From JAUIKM01 sp964445695 (lineage in GTDB: Bacteria > Bacteroidota > Ignavibacteria > Kapaibacteriales > UBA7675), in assembly GCA_964445695.1 (NCBI GenBank), contig CAYULF010000002.1, positions 1 through 64,000 of the forward strand: a DNA stretch of 64,000 bases, read 5' to 3'. The notes beneath the pieces are model-generated. The model was not told where the DNA came from. It saw nothing but the letters and a program-made list of their open reading frames with translations, and made no database searches. The position numbers and the translations under genes were made by a program. This document shows positions 52,155 to 61,777 of the stretch, in pieces. How positions within the stretch are numbered: the stretch's first letter is position 1; each line of letters starts with the position of its first letter.

Positions 52155-53720
52155 TTAATGATCGTCGGACGTGCCTGCCGTTGTTGATTCCGCCGCTTCC
52201 AGCGCATAACTGGTCCCGCCCTGGCGGAAGGATTCGACCTTCTCGACCAGTTGTTCGGTTGATGCTTTGGAATAATCCAGGAAGGTATTCGGGAACAGGC
52301 CGATCCAGAAACAGAGCGCCGCGAGCGGCACGAGCTGCCAGGCTTCGCTGCGCGTCATATCTGTCAGGCTTTCGTTTTTCGGGTTGTTGATCGGGCCGAA
52401 CATGACGCCGTTGTACATCTTCAGCAGGTAGACGGCCGCCAGGATCACGCCGGAAGCCGCAAAGACCGTGTACCAGATGTTGCCGTCCAGCGCCGGTGCG
52501 TTGTACGCTCCGAGCAACGTCAGAAACTCTCCCACAAATCCGTTCAGGCCGGGCAGACCGACCGAGGCCAGCATGGCGATGCCGAATATGACGCCGAAGC
52601 GCGGCATGCGCGCCATGACTCCGCCGTAGTCCTCGATTTCACGTGTGTGGCGACGCTCGTACAGCGCGCCGACGCAGAGGAAGAGCATGCCCGTTGAGAG
52701 ACCGTGGTTGACCATTTGAATGATCGCGCCCTGCAGTCCCGCGGTCGTCATCGAGAAAATCCCGAGGACGATAAATCCCATGTGCGAAACCGAAGAGTAA
52801 GCCACAAGTTTTTTGATGTCGGTCTGGACCATGGCCACCAGTGCGCCGTAAATCACGCCGATCACCGCCAGCACGCACATCGCGTCGGCAAAATAGACCG
52901 AGGCTTGCGGGAAGAGCTCGAGATTGAAGCGGATCAGACCGTAGGTTCCAAGCTTCAGCAGCACGCCGGCCAGAATAACCGAGCCGGCCGTCGGCGCCTG
53001 GACGTGAGCGTCGGGCAGCCAGGTGTGCAGCGGAAACAGCGGCACTTTGATCGCAAAAGACAAAGCAAAGGCCAGGAACAGCCATTGCTGGATTTCCATC
53101 GGGATCGAAGGCCCCACGTCGCGCAGTGTCAGCAGGTTGGCCGTGAATCCTCCGCCCGTCGGATCGCCGTGGAACCCGAGCCAGATGATGGCAATCAGCA
53201 TCAGCAGCGAGCCGAACATGGTGTAGAGGAAAAACTTGATCGACGCATAAATGCGGTTCTGACCGCCCCAGATGCCGATGATGAAGTACATCGGAATCAG
53301 GATCACCTCCCAGAACACGTAGAACAGGAAGGTGTCCAGCGAGAGGAACACACCAGTCATGCCGAACTGCAGCAGCATCAGCATGACGTAGTAGAGCTTC
53401 TCGCTTTTCTTGATCGACGAGAAGGACGTCAGGATGGCCACGGGCATGATCACTGTTGTCAGCATGACAAGCAGAATGGCCATGCCGTCCGCGCCGATGC
53501 GGAAACCCGCGTCGAGCGACGGAATCCAGGTCCAGTCGACCATGTACTGAAAATCGCCCGAACTGTGGTCGAAGCCCAGGAAGGCCGCCAGCGAAGCGAT
53601 AAAGGTCAGAATGGAGAAAATCAGGGTCGTCGCCTTGATGCCCTTGACCGCGGTGCGGTCAACGAACATGAGCGCGATAGCGCCCAACAGCGGCAGAAGC
53701 AGAACCGGAAGCAATGCCAT
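52155..53720 (-). CDS. nuoM: NADH-quinone oxidoreductase subunit M
   Basis: A 521-residue complex I antiporter-like subunit with about 14 helices. FLFYVFWEVILIPMYFIIGIWGG holds the helix-5 glutamate of the proton channel. FAIKVPLFPLHTWLPDAHVQAPTAGSVILAGVLLKLGTYG near 222-261 holds the core lysines, and SSVSHMGFIVLGI is conserved. It sits in the membrane arm beside NuoL and NuoN. The C-terminus is a short polar extension. Spacing of 62 bp to nuoL and 45 bp to nuoN fits one transcript. Confidence 0.95.
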   Translation of the reverse strand: MALLPVLLLPLLGAIALMFVDRTAVKGIKATTLIFSILTFIASLAAFLGFDHSSGDFQYMVDWTWIPSLDAGFRIGADGMAILLVMLTTVIMPVAILTSFSSIKKSEKLYYVMLMLLQFGMTGVFLSLDTFLFYVFWEVILIPMYFIIGIWGGQNRIYASIKFFLYTMFGSLLMLIAIIWLGFHGDPTGGGFTANLLTLRDVGPSIPMEIQQWLFLAFALSFAIKVPLFPLHTWLPDAHVQAPTAGSVILAGVLLKLGTYGLIRFNLELFPQASVYFADAMCVLAVIGVIYGALVAMVQTDIKKLVAYSSVSHMGFIVLGIFSMTTAGLQGAIIQMVNHGLSTGMLFLCVGALYERRHTREIEDYGGVMARMPRFGVIFGIAMLASVGLPGLNGFVGEFLTLLGAYNAPALDGNIWYTVFAASGVILAAVYLLKMYNGVMFGPINNPKNESLTDMTRSEAWQLVPLAALCFWIGLFPNTFLDYSKASTEQLVEKVESFRQGGTSYALEAAESTTAGTSDDH

Positions 53721-53782
53721 AGGTATTCGGATTACCTGAATGAAACATGCGTTGTCAGATCAAGACGAGCGGAAAACGGTGC

Positions 53783-55762
53783 TCAGACCGCCATCCAGAC
53801 AATGACGACGACGATGCCGAGCAGCATCAGCATCGCGTAATTTTGCACAATTCCCGTTTGCAGTCGGCGCAGGATGTCCGCCGAACGCCCCACCAGCGCC
53901 GCCGTGCCGTTGACCAGGCCGTCAACGACCTGAACGTCCACGAGGCGGAAGAGGAAGGAATTCGAGAGTTTGTCGATCGGTTTCAGAATCAGGTTCTGAT
54001 ACATTTCGTCGACGTAATATTTGTTGAAGAGTACCTTGTAGCCCGCCCAGCCGGTCTCCGTCTTTGCGAGCGTCGGATCGCCCGAGCCGTAAAGTCGGGT
54101 TGCAATAAAAATTGCCACCAGCGCCAGCAACACCGAGGCGAACATCAATGCGACTTCCAGTGCGATGCTATGCGGAATGTGCAAGCCAGTGGACTCGATA
54201 TAGGTGACCCAGTCCGCCGTAGCCGCACCCACCACAGGATCCAACCAGCCTTCCAGATAGTTCGGCATGATATGGAATACGTGCGGCACGCCAATGAAAC
54301 CGCCAACGGTGGCCAATCCGGCCAGTACCCACAGCGGAAAAGTCATCGTAGCCGGCGACTCGTGCGGATGCACTTTCGCCACGTCGAATCGCTCTTTGCC
54401 GTGGAAAGTCAGGTAGACCAGGCGGAACATGTAAAAGGCCGTGCAGAAAGCCGCCAATGCGCCGAGACCCCAAATCAGGTAACCGCCCATGCCGCCCAGG
54501 AACACACCGCCCTGCGAGAAGGCTTTCCACAGAATCTCGTCTTTCGAGAAAAAACCGCTCCAGATGGGAATTCCGGATATCGCCAGTGACGACAGGAAAA
54601 AGGTCCAATACGTGGACGGCATATGTTTTTTCAGACCGCCCATTTTCTGGATGTTCTGCTCCTCGTGCATCGAGTGAATCACCGAGCCGGAACCGAGGAA
54701 GAGACAGGCCTTGAAGAAGGCGTGCGTCATCACGTGGAAGACCGCCACACCGAATGCGCCCACGCCCAGCGCGGCAAACATAAAACCGAGCTGGCTGACC
54801 GTGGAATATGCGAGGACTTTTTTGATGTCGTTCTGGAAGATGCCCATCGTCGCTGCGAACAGCGCCGTCAGCACGCCGATGATCGCGATCACTTCCATCG
54901 TAGCCGGCGTCAACGCAAAGAGCGTCGCATTGCGCGCCACGAGGAAAATGCCCGACGTGACCATCGTCGCCGCGTGGATCAAAGCAGATACCGAGGTCGG
55001 GCCCGCCATGGCATCCGGCAGCCAGACAAAAAGCGGAATCTGCGCGGATTTACCGGTACAGCCCAGGAAAAGCAGCAGCGTCGCGGCAGTCAGCGCCGTG
55101 CTCGCCTCCGCTTTCATGGCGATGTCCAGGTAGTCCAGCGAACCGTAAAGCGTGAAGAGAATGAACATGGCGATCAGCATGCCGAAGTCGCCGACGCGGT
55201 TGGCCACAAAGGCCTTGCGCGCCGCGTCGCCCGTCCAGACAAGTCCGACGCCCGGAAATTTGCGTTTGTACCAGAAGCCGATCAGCAGGTAGGACGCCAG
55301 TCCCACGCCTTCCCAGCCGAGGAATGTCAGCAGAAAGTTGCTCGCCAGAACCAGGTTCAACATCATGAAGATGAAGAGGTTGAGATAGGCGAAAAAGCGC
55401 GGAAAACTCTCGTCCCCGTGCATGTAGCCGATCGAATAGACGTGGATCAGGAACCCGACGCCGGTGATAATCAGCGTGAAAAGGATCGAGAGCGGATCGA
55501 CCAGGTAGGCGATGTCGACGCTGAAGTCGCCGACGGCCAGCCAGGAGTAGACCTGCACGATGTTCGCCTCGCCTGCGCGCGCCTCGGGCGCCATGCCCAT
55601 AAGCTCAAAAAAGATGCCAAGGGCAATGAGGAATGCAATCCCCACCATGCCGCTGCCGAACCAGCCGACGACTTTTTCATTTTTGATACGCGAGCCGAAA
55701 AGGCCCAAAATGACAAAGCCGACAAGCGGCAAGAGGATGACAACCGGAATCAGAGTAAGCAT
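53783..55762 (-). CDS. nuoL: NADH-quinone oxidoreductase subunit L
   Basis: A 659-residue distal pump subunit of complex I. It has about 16 membrane helices, the conserved glutamate segment FLGWEGVGLASYLLIGFWY near 146-164, and KSAQIPLFVWLPDAMAGPTSVSALIHAATMVTSGIFL near 233-269 with the channel lysine and histidines. A long C-terminal region, the lateral helix area, follows and ends in a final membrane helix. Normal length. First of L-M-N in this window. The usual upstream nuoH-K genes are not next to it: the adjacent upstream gene is an amidotransferase, so the complex I cluster is split. Confidence 0.95.
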   Translation of the reverse strand: MLTLIPVVILLPLVGFVILGLFGSRIKNEKVVGWFGSGMVGIAFLIALGIFFELMGMAPEARAGEANIVQVYSWLAVGDFSVDIAYLVDPLSILFTLIITGVGFLIHVYSIGYMHGDESFPRFFAYLNLFIFMMLNLVLASNFLLTFLGWEGVGLASYLLIGFWYKRKFPGVGLVWTGDAARKAFVANRVGDFGMLIAMFILFTLYGSLDYLDIAMKAEASTALTAATLLLFLGCTGKSAQIPLFVWLPDAMAGPTSVSALIHAATMVTSGIFLVARNATLFALTPATMEVIAIIGVLTALFAATMGIFQNDIKKVLAYSTVSQLGFMFAALGVGAFGVAVFHVMTHAFFKACLFLGSGSVIHSMHEEQNIQKMGGLKKHMPSTYWTFFLSSLAISGIPIWSGFFSKDEILWKAFSQGGVFLGGMGGYLIWGLGALAAFCTAFYMFRLVYLTFHGKERFDVAKVHPHESPATMTFPLWVLAGLATVGGFIGVPHVFHIMPNYLEGWLDPVVGAATADWVTYIESTGLHIPHSIALEVALMFASVLLALVAIFIATRLYGSGDPTLAKTETGWAGYKVLFNKYYVDEMYQNLILKPIDKLSNSFLFRLVDVQVVDGLVNGTAALVGRSADILRRLQTGIVQNYAMLMLLGIVVVIVWMAV

Positions 55763-55816
55763 ACTGCCGTTCGATTGTAAATGAATCTGTTTGTGGGGAA
55801 GCGACCCGACCGGGTG

Positions 55817-56743
55817 TTACCCGGCTTTGACCTGCGGCTTGACGGCGGCGACGTTCTCGTCGAACATCGCGCTTTCGGCCTCCAGGCGGACATCGGAAAA
55901 ATGAATGCGCATCGTCTCGTCGATGACCATCATCGAGTTCCGGCCTACCTTGAACCAATCGGAGCGGCGCAGGGTAAAAGGCTCGGACGCAAGAACAATG
56001 CACGTCGGCTGCGTGTCGCTCGGCTCCATTTTGCAGTAGTCCTCGCGGCAGTGGTATTCGCGACCATACATGTAGTAGAGGGTCGACGGCTGCACGCTCG
56101 GATTGGTCGTGTATCGCACGGAGACGATACTGTTGCCGTTGGTCACGCAGAGATTGAGATAGGCATGACTTTTGACGCCGTTTTCGATCAACAGCGTACT
56201 GAAATCTTCGAGCATCTTGCTCATCGCATAGCGCATTTCGTCGCAGGTGACGTTGCCATGCGGATTTTCGATGTGGTTCAGGAACAGGCCGAAGAGGTGC
56301 TCGGAGTCGGTGGAGCCGAGGATGGCGTCGTAGGCCGTGTCGTTCAGGCGGCGCAGCAAGGCGCGGCGGATTTTTCCGAATTCGCCGACGAGGCCGTTGT
56401 GCATGAACATCAGATTGCCGCACCAGAAGGGATGCGAGTTGACTTCTTCAACCAGCGATCCGGGAGAGGCGGCGCGAATGTGCGCAAAAATAAGCGGTGA
56501 GTACACTTTGCGCGAGAGGCTGCGCAGGTTTGCGTCGCTCCAGGACGGCTTGACGCTGCGGAAGACGCAGGGTTCGTTGTCGATCTCCGGCTGGTACCAG
56601 CCCAGACCGAATCCATCGCCGTTGACCGTGACGGACATTTCCGCGGCGTGCATGCTCTGCGCCACTACAAGCGAGTACTTCGGCTTGTAGAGCAAATCTT
56701 CCGCTCGTACGGGAGGTCCGATATAGGCGAGGAATCTACACAT
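55817..56743 (-). CDS. Class II glutamine amidotransferase (EgtC/YafJ-like)
   Basis: A 308-residue Ntn-type amidohydrolase. The start MCRFLAYIGPP makes Cys2 the nucleophile after Met removal, which fixes the ATG at 56743. Other conserved segments are GDGFGLGWY, FAHIRAAS and FMHNGLVGEF, all typical of the YafJ/EgtC group of small class II glutamine amidotransferases. The acceptor substrate is unknown; EgtC acts in ergothioneine synthesis but no other egt gene is nearby. It ends 54 bp from the start of nuoL on the same strand, possibly co-transcribed. Confidence 0.88.
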   Translation of the reverse strand: MCRFLAYIGPPVRAEDLLYKPKYSLVVAQSMHAAEMSVTVNGDGFGLGWYQPEIDNEPCVFRSVKPSWSDANLRSLSRKVYSPLIFAHIRAASPGSLVEEVNSHPFWCGNLMFMHNGLVGEFGKIRRALLRRLNDTAYDAILGSTDSEHLFGLFLNHIENPHGNVTCDEMRYAMSKMLEDFSTLLIENGVKSHAYLNLCVTNGNSIVSVRYTTNPSVQPSTLYYMYGREYHCREDYCKMEPSDTQPTCIVLASEPFTLRRSDWFKVGRNSMMVIDETMRIHFSDVRLEAESAMFDENVAAVKPQVKAG

Positions 56744-56933
56744 ATTGTTTACCCGTCCGCCGCCGTTTTTCTTCAACAGCCATCTTTTGTTTGTCGGCGG
56801 GTTGCACGTTGGGAGCCGCCCGTAGAGCTGCAGGTAGCTCAGCCCGATCAAAACAAACCCGAAAATACGAATCGTGCGGCGTTTAGCCAACCGTTTTGTT
56901 GGCGCGGGGCCGCCCGCACCACATGCAGCACCG

Positions 56934-58061
56934 TCAGGAATTCGATTCTGTCGCTGCCGGACGCGGACCGCGCAACGCAATTATGTGCAAGTCCTCGCCG
57001 CTGCGCCCGACGGAATGAAAATGCATGCGCGGCGCATTTTCCATCCGCAGCGCGCCCAGTCCGGCAAAGGTCCCCTTGCCTTCGCCCAGCGCCATCGGCG
57101 CAACAAACAGGTGCAGTTCGTCCACCAGGTCCTGCGCCATGAAGCTGGACAGCACCTGCGCACCGCCTTCCACCAGAATCGAGGCTATGCCCTCGCCGGC
57201 CAGCTGTTCGAGCACATTCTCAAGGTCCAGGCGGTCTCCGGACGTCGTGGACGCACTCCGTATCTTGATACCGCTTACTGAAAGCGCGTTGGCTTTTACT
57301 CCGTTCGCCTGCGACTCGGAGGTAAACAAGAAGGTTTTAAAGCGGTCCGGGCCCACAAAAAGTTTGGCGCGCAACGAAGAATCCATGTTGGTGTCCAGCA
57401 CAACGCGCCGTGGAGACGGCCCCTCAACCATGCGCACCGTCAATTCCGGGTCGTCTTTTTTAACTGTTGTCGCTCCAACCAGCACGGCATCGACCTCACG
57501 GCGCAGACGATGCGCGCGCGTGCGGCTCTCTTCCCCGCTGATCCATTTGGATTGGCCGTTGGCCGCCGCAAGTGATCCGTCCAGCGACTGCGCGGCTTTG
57601 GCGATTATGTAGGGACGCCCCGTGGCGGCAAAGTGCTGATAGGCGCGCAGCTGCCACTCGCATTCCGCGCGCATGACGCCTGTTTCGACCTCGATCCCCG
57701 CGTTCCGCAACACCTGCGCGCCCACGCCGTTGACGATCGGATTTTTATCGATGGCGCCGATGACGACGCGGCCGATTCCGGCCGCAATGATTGCCTGTGT
57801 GCAGGGACCGCGCTTGCCCTGATGATTGCAGGGCTCCAGTGTGCTGTAGAGCGTCGCTCCCGCCACCGAATCTCCTGCTTCCGCGGCCGCAGCCAGCGCA
57901 GCCGCCTCGGCATGCGGTCCGCCGTAGCGTGCGTGCCAGCCCTCGGATATCAGTTGCCCGTCGCGCGTAATAACACAGCCGACGCGCGGATTGGGACTGA
58001 CGTGGCCTGTGCCGCGCAGTGCCAGTTCCAACGCGCGCTGCATTGCCTCGCGGTCGTTCAT
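56934..58061 (-). CDS. ribD: Bifunctional deaminase/reductase RibD
   Basis: A 375-residue riboflavin-synthesis enzyme: diaminohydroxyphosphoribosylaminopyrimidine deaminase plus reductase. The deaminase zinc ligands are H50 in HAEAAA with the catalytic E52, and C78 and C87 in EPCNHQGKRGPC. The reductase half carries AAQSLDGSLAAANGQSKWISG and ends in the substrate-binding EGGAQVLSSF segment. Length is usual. It overlaps the preceding lipoprotein gene by 4 bp. Other rib genes are not in the window. Confidence 0.94.
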   Translation of the reverse strand: MNDREAMQRALELALRGTGHVSPNPRVGCVITRDGQLISEGWHARYGGPHAEAAALAAAAEAGDSVAGATLYSTLEPCNHQGKRGPCTQAIIAAGIGRVVIGAIDKNPIVNGVGAQVLRNAGIEVETGVMRAECEWQLRAYQHFAATGRPYIIAKAAQSLDGSLAAANGQSKWISGEESRTRAHRLRREVDAVLVGATTVKKDDPELTVRMVEGPSPRRVVLDTNMDSSLRAKLFVGPDRFKTFLFTSESQANGVKANALSVSGIKIRSASTTSGDRLDLENVLEQLAGEGIASILVEGGAQVLSSFMAQDLVDELHLFVAPMALGEGKGTFAGLGALRMENAPRMHFHSVGRSGEDLHIIALRGPRPAATESNS

Positions 58062-58912
58062 TTGTTTTTCCAGTTGAGTGATGCGTTGCCGACGTAGGCT
58101 ACGGGCTCCACCGGCAAGGTCATGCGCACGGTGTATTCACCCGGTGCGAGCGGCGCACCGTCGTTGGTCATGCCGTCCCAGTCCAGCGCATAACGATGAA
58201 AACCGCTCATCTGAATCGGCTCCACAGCTGAATACACCGGATCGTAGTGCTGCTGATGGTTGCTGCTCCAGACGACTTCGTCGCCGTCGAGAATCTCCAC
58301 GCGGAGTGTCTCCTCCGTGGGGAAGTGTTCGTTGTTGATCTTGCGCCTGCGCTGCGTCAGCAGCGTAAAAGTCGCCGAGCTGTCGGTCTGCGATTCAATC
58401 ATCGGGCGCAGATCCAGTCCGGCGTAAAACTCATCGCTTTTGGCCGGCGGCAGGTCCAGCGTACGTGAGATGGCGTACCACTGTCCGTCGACGTGCTCCA
58501 CCTGCAATTCGGCTACGAGCGTGCTGAAAGGCACGTTGTGCGGGTTCGACCAGTGAATTTCGTCGTGCAGGCGCAAAGTGTCCGGCGTCTTGCCCTTGCT
58601 CCAGACGCCGGCATCGGCAATCGGGTTGACCGACAGCGTGTCCAGCACGGCCTGATTGTCGTCGCGCAGCAGCAGGCGCATGAACTTGATGTTGCGCGCA
58701 AACTCCAGCGAAGTTTTGTCTGCGCCGGCCGCGCCGACCACTTCGCAGCTGATCACGAGGCCGCCGCCCTGGATGCGCTCTGCAGTGATGGCGTCGCTCA
58801 GCGGCGGTTGCGGCAGGCCGCTGTCCGCCGCGCTTTCGTCGCAGGCAGGCGTGAACAAGATCAGCGAAAGAAGTCCGGCGGACAGAGATGCAAATCGAAG
58901 GAAAGAGTTCAT
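58058..58912 (-). CDS. Putative lipoprotein with C-terminal FlgD/BsuPI-like domain
   Basis: A 284-residue protein with a lipoprotein-type signal (hydrophobic run, then FTPAC, Cys at 24; a near-consensus lipobox). The rest is beta-rich. The C-terminal 75 residues, with YALDWDGMTNDGAPLAPGEYTVRMTL, form an Ig-like fold of the FlgD or BsuPI kind. Function unknown; a periplasmic or outer-membrane lipid-anchored protein is expected. ATG 58912 was chosen because the frame upstream lacks a signal peptide. It overlaps ribD by 4 bp (ATGA), so the two are translated together, an odd pairing. Confidence 0.7.
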   Translation of the reverse strand: MNSFLRFASLSAGLLSLILFTPACDESAADSGLPQPPLSDAITAERIQGGGLVISCEVVGAAGADKTSLEFARNIKFMRLLLRDDNQAVLDTLSVNPIADAGVWSKGKTPDTLRLHDEIHWSNPHNVPFSTLVAELQVEHVDGQWYAISRTLDLPPAKSDEFYAGLDLRPMIESQTDSSATFTLLTQRRRKINNEHFPTEETLRVEILDGDEVVWSSNHQQHYDPVYSAVEPIQMSGFHRYALDWDGMTNDGAPLAPGEYTVRMTLPVEPVAYVGNASLNWKNK

Positions 58913-59045
58913 CGTGAATGCGGTGTTTTGTATCGGACAGAATGCTCGTCGGAACTCCGGACGAACGGCCGGAGAAAGGCCGCCGAACCGGCAACGCGCA
59001 AATATAATTGAATTTCGGCTTAATGTCCCGCCGGCCGCGCAACTG

Positions 59046-60332
59046 TCACACGACGATATCGATGCTGCGCGCCGCGGCCGACGAGGCGTCCAGACTGTCA
59101 CCCCCGCCGGTGACGCGCACCTTGAATTCCCGAACCGTAAAGTGTGCCGCGCGCAGGGACTCCAGCAATGTCGGACTCTGTTCTTCCAGCCGGGCCGCGT
59201 CTACGGCGTCCACCGCGTCCAGAGTAAGCGAGAGCATACGCCGGTGCAGCGATCCGCCCGCGCCGATGCGCCCCAGGGCGCTCAGTTCAGAGCTGAAGCG
59301 GAAGCGCGACGGCGCGTCCTTCCCGCCGCGGCCGCCGCGCCGCGTTTCTACTTCGATGCGGGCCGGCACAAAATCTTCGCCGAGCGGCACCGCAAGCGCA
59401 AAGAGCAGCGGTGCACCGCGTTCGGCCGCGCGCCAGTTGTGCAGGCGTTGCGCTTCCATGCCGTCCAGCATACCCTCGGCAAGTCGCCGCGCCGATGCGC
59501 CTGCGTTCGGCTTGGCAGCGTCGCCGTCACCATGCACAAAAGCGCGCAGAATGTTGTAGAGGTTGTCGCGCCCGGAATCAGGGGCGCCCATCGCAAAAAA
59601 GCGCATCAAATCGGAAATGGAAGCGCGCGAACGCTCCAGCGCCTTGTCGATCTCGGCGGTCAGAGATGTCAGGACTGAATCGCCTCGCGCGGCCAGACCG
59701 CGCAGCTCCGCCAGGTCGGCGGCATAGGAATTTCGCGCGCTGAACAGCGGCAGCAAACGCGAGAACCAGACTTCATCGCGCGGCAGGTCCAGATGCATCA
59801 ACTTGAGCAGCGTCCGCAGCGCGGGCTCCAGATTGCGCAGGTCCACCCTGCCCGCCAGTCCGCGGACGGCGGCGTGTAGCTCGCGCAGCGTTTCGGCGTG
59901 TACGGTTCCGCCCTCGCGACCGCGCAGAAATTCCACGATGGACAGGTCAAGGCGATTGACCGGGCGGCCCAGGATGCGCAAAATCTCCGCATTGTCTATC
60001 GATGCGCCGATGCTCGCGCCCGGTACGCCCTCCACGCGCAGCAGCAGGCGCTCCCCGGCCGACTCGACCCGGAACAGAACCGTATCGCCGCGCCGCAGAC
60101 TGTCGGTCTGAACCACGGCGTCGACGGCGCCGGTCGGTAGCATGATCGACGCGCGACCACGCACGGGCGACTGCAGCAGCGTGCCGCGCACGAGAGCGCC
60201 GCTCTGCAGGCGCGTCGCTCTGGCGCCGGAGACCTCAACCGGGCGCGGGCGCGCGGGCGGCTGGGTTTCGGGTGTCGGCTGCGGCGATTGACCGCCGATA
60301 TTGCCTGGACCGGACTTGCTCATGGGATTCAA
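59046..60332 (-). CDS. FliK C-terminal-domain-like protein
   Basis: A 428-residue soluble protein. The N-terminus is Pro/Gln-rich and disordered (about 1-40). Residues 40-115 are a small beta domain. The middle is helical. The C-terminus (about 345-420) fits the flagellar hook-length control C-domain pattern: SRFRFSSELSALGRIGAGGSL followed by a helix and SLRAAHFTVREFKVRV. No other flagellar gene is in the window, so this may be a non-flagellar user of the fold or a distant member. The start may be ATG 60332 or the Met four codons later. Not in an obvious operon. Confidence 0.55.
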   Translation of the reverse strand: MNPMSKSGPGNIGGQSPQPTPETQPPARPRPVEVSGARATRLQSGALVRGTLLQSPVRGRASIMLPTGAVDAVVQTDSLRRGDTVLFRVESAGERLLLRVEGVPGASIGASIDNAEILRILGRPVNRLDLSIVEFLRGREGGTVHAETLRELHAAVRGLAGRVDLRNLEPALRTLLKLMHLDLPRDEVWFSRLLPLFSARNSYAADLAELRGLAARGDSVLTSLTAEIDKALERSRASISDLMRFFAMGAPDSGRDNLYNILRAFVHGDGDAAKPNAGASARRLAEGMLDGMEAQRLHNWRAAERGAPLLFALAVPLGEDFVPARIEVETRRGGRGGKDAPSRFRFSSELSALGRIGAGGSLHRRMLSLTLDAVDAVDAARLEEQSPTLLESLRAAHFTVREFKVRVTGGGDSLDASSAAARSIDIVV

Positions 60333-60786
60333 ACCTGAACGCGCGACTCAATGTCGCAACATGTAGTGATTTGCGGACGGCCGTCGCGGCACGCGGCGCG
60401 ACGGGACCAAGATACGATTGGCGGCCAAAGCCGTGCAAGAAATTACACGCGGACCTGCGCGGCGGCGCAAATCCGCAAGTGGCTATTTGTCAACAGGTTA
60501 GGCCGAATAGCGTTTAGGGTAACGCGCCAACTGCCTGAAGAAAGTCGTCTAAGTTTTTGGTTTACAATGAAATAGTTGGACTTTCCGCTTGATTTTGCCT
60601 TGATTGATCAATAATTTGTCGCCTGATCGAAAAGTACCGTGCGTACGCCCCTTCTGTTCACAGGTACGCGATCATTCCATTGGCCGTATTCTACTGCGGC
60701 GGCGGCAGGCCGGGTGCCGACCGCGAGGTGCATCAACGACTCCTCCACTCATGCGACGTCCGACAGCGCGGGGACTTCACACAGAT

Positions 60787-61686
60787 ATGTCACAGCACGA
60801 TCAAGAAAATTCGCCGACGGAAACACTGCACGACCTGTTGCGTGTGCGACGCGAAAAACGCGGCGTGGCTTACAGCGAGGTGGAAGCAGCCACCAATATC
60901 CGCGCCAATGTTATCCGCTCGATAGAAGAGGGCCGCTGGGATCAATTGCCCCAACCTTACATGCGCTCCTTCGTCCGCAAATACGGCACCTTCCTCGGCC
61001 TGCCGGCGGATCAGCTCGAAAGCCTCATGGATTCCACCTTTGCCTCCTTGCAAAGCACCCGCATGCAGGCGTCGATGCCGGACAGCGAGCGCGGCGCCTT
61101 CCGCGGCAACGACCTGGACTCCGCCTTTTCAACGCCGGCCAACTCCATTCTCACCAAGGTTGTTTATGCGGGTATTATCGTTGCGGTGTTGTCCGTCGCT
61201 CTGTATTTCCTGCTTGACAGCCCCGAAGAAGACATATCTCCGCTTGCGGAGGTATCTCCGGCTGTAGAGCCGATCGACGTGGGCAGCGCGGCCGCCGGTT
61301 CAACCGGCAGTGAAATCGACGACATGCAGCCGATCACGGCTCCGGGCGATTCGTTAACTCTGCGCGCCGACGCCACCGCGGAAATCTGGATCAGCATGGT
61401 CATGGACGGTCGCAAAAGCTGGGAAGGCATTCTGCAGGCCGGCGAATCCGTTAACTGGAAAGCCAAAGAAAACTTCAAACTCACTCTCGGCAACGCCGGC
61501 GCCGTCTCCTTCAATTTTCTCGGCGAACACGTTCCCCCGCTCGGCTCCAAGGTGATGCGCGACGTCCTCGTCAACCGCAACGGCATTTTTGCTTCGAACG
61601 GACGCGTATTTACACCGCGTCATCTGCGCGCCCAGAGCCCTCCCAAACCCGACACAACGGCAAGCGACAGCAGCGCCAATCAGTAA
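60787..61686 (+). CDS. RodZ-like membrane-anchored HTH protein
   Basis: A 299-residue protein: an HTH_25 domain at about 12-75 (LRVRREKRGVAYSEVEAATNIRANVIRSIEEGRWDQLP), a linker, one membrane helix at about 126-143, and a periplasmic domain from 190 to 275 of the DUF4115 type (AEIWISMVMDGRKSWEGIL). This is the RodZ layout; RodZ links MreB to the cell-wall machinery and sets cell shape. ATG 60787 begins the conserved domain; the frame before it is not protein-like. It is divergent from the FliK-like gene across 454 bp in which nothing else was recognised. Dispersed repeat copy D follows its stop. Confidence 0.82.
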   Translation: MSQHDQENSPTETLHDLLRVRREKRGVAYSEVEAATNIRANVIRSIEEGRWDQLPQPYMRSFVRKYGTFLGLPADQLESLMDSTFASLQSTRMQASMPDSERGAFRGNDLDSAFSTPANSILTKVVYAGIIVAVLSVALYFLLDSPEEDISPLAEVSPAVEPIDVGSAAAGSTGSEIDDMQPITAPGDSLTLRADATAEIWISMVMDGRKSWEGILQAGESVNWKAKENFKLTLGNAGAVSFNFLGEHVPPLGSKVMRDVLVNRNGIFASNGRVFTPRHLRAQSPPKPDTTASDSSANQ

Positions 61687-61723
61687 GACTGGCATAGCAA
61701 TTTCGCTCATATGTCCGGACCTG

Positions 61724-61777
61724 ATCGAGAGCGCTTCGCCCCACATGCGTGTGGCTTGCTTTTTCTTTTGGTTTGTC
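61724..61777 (+). repeat. Dispersed 3'-end repeat, copy D
   Basis: CCTGATCGAGAGCGCTTCGC, then CCCACATGCGTGTGGCTTGC, TTTTTCTTTTGGTTTGTC. Begins about 38 bp after the rodZ-like stop, in its sense direction. The rest of 61687-62042 shows no recognised feature. Confidence 0.6.
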
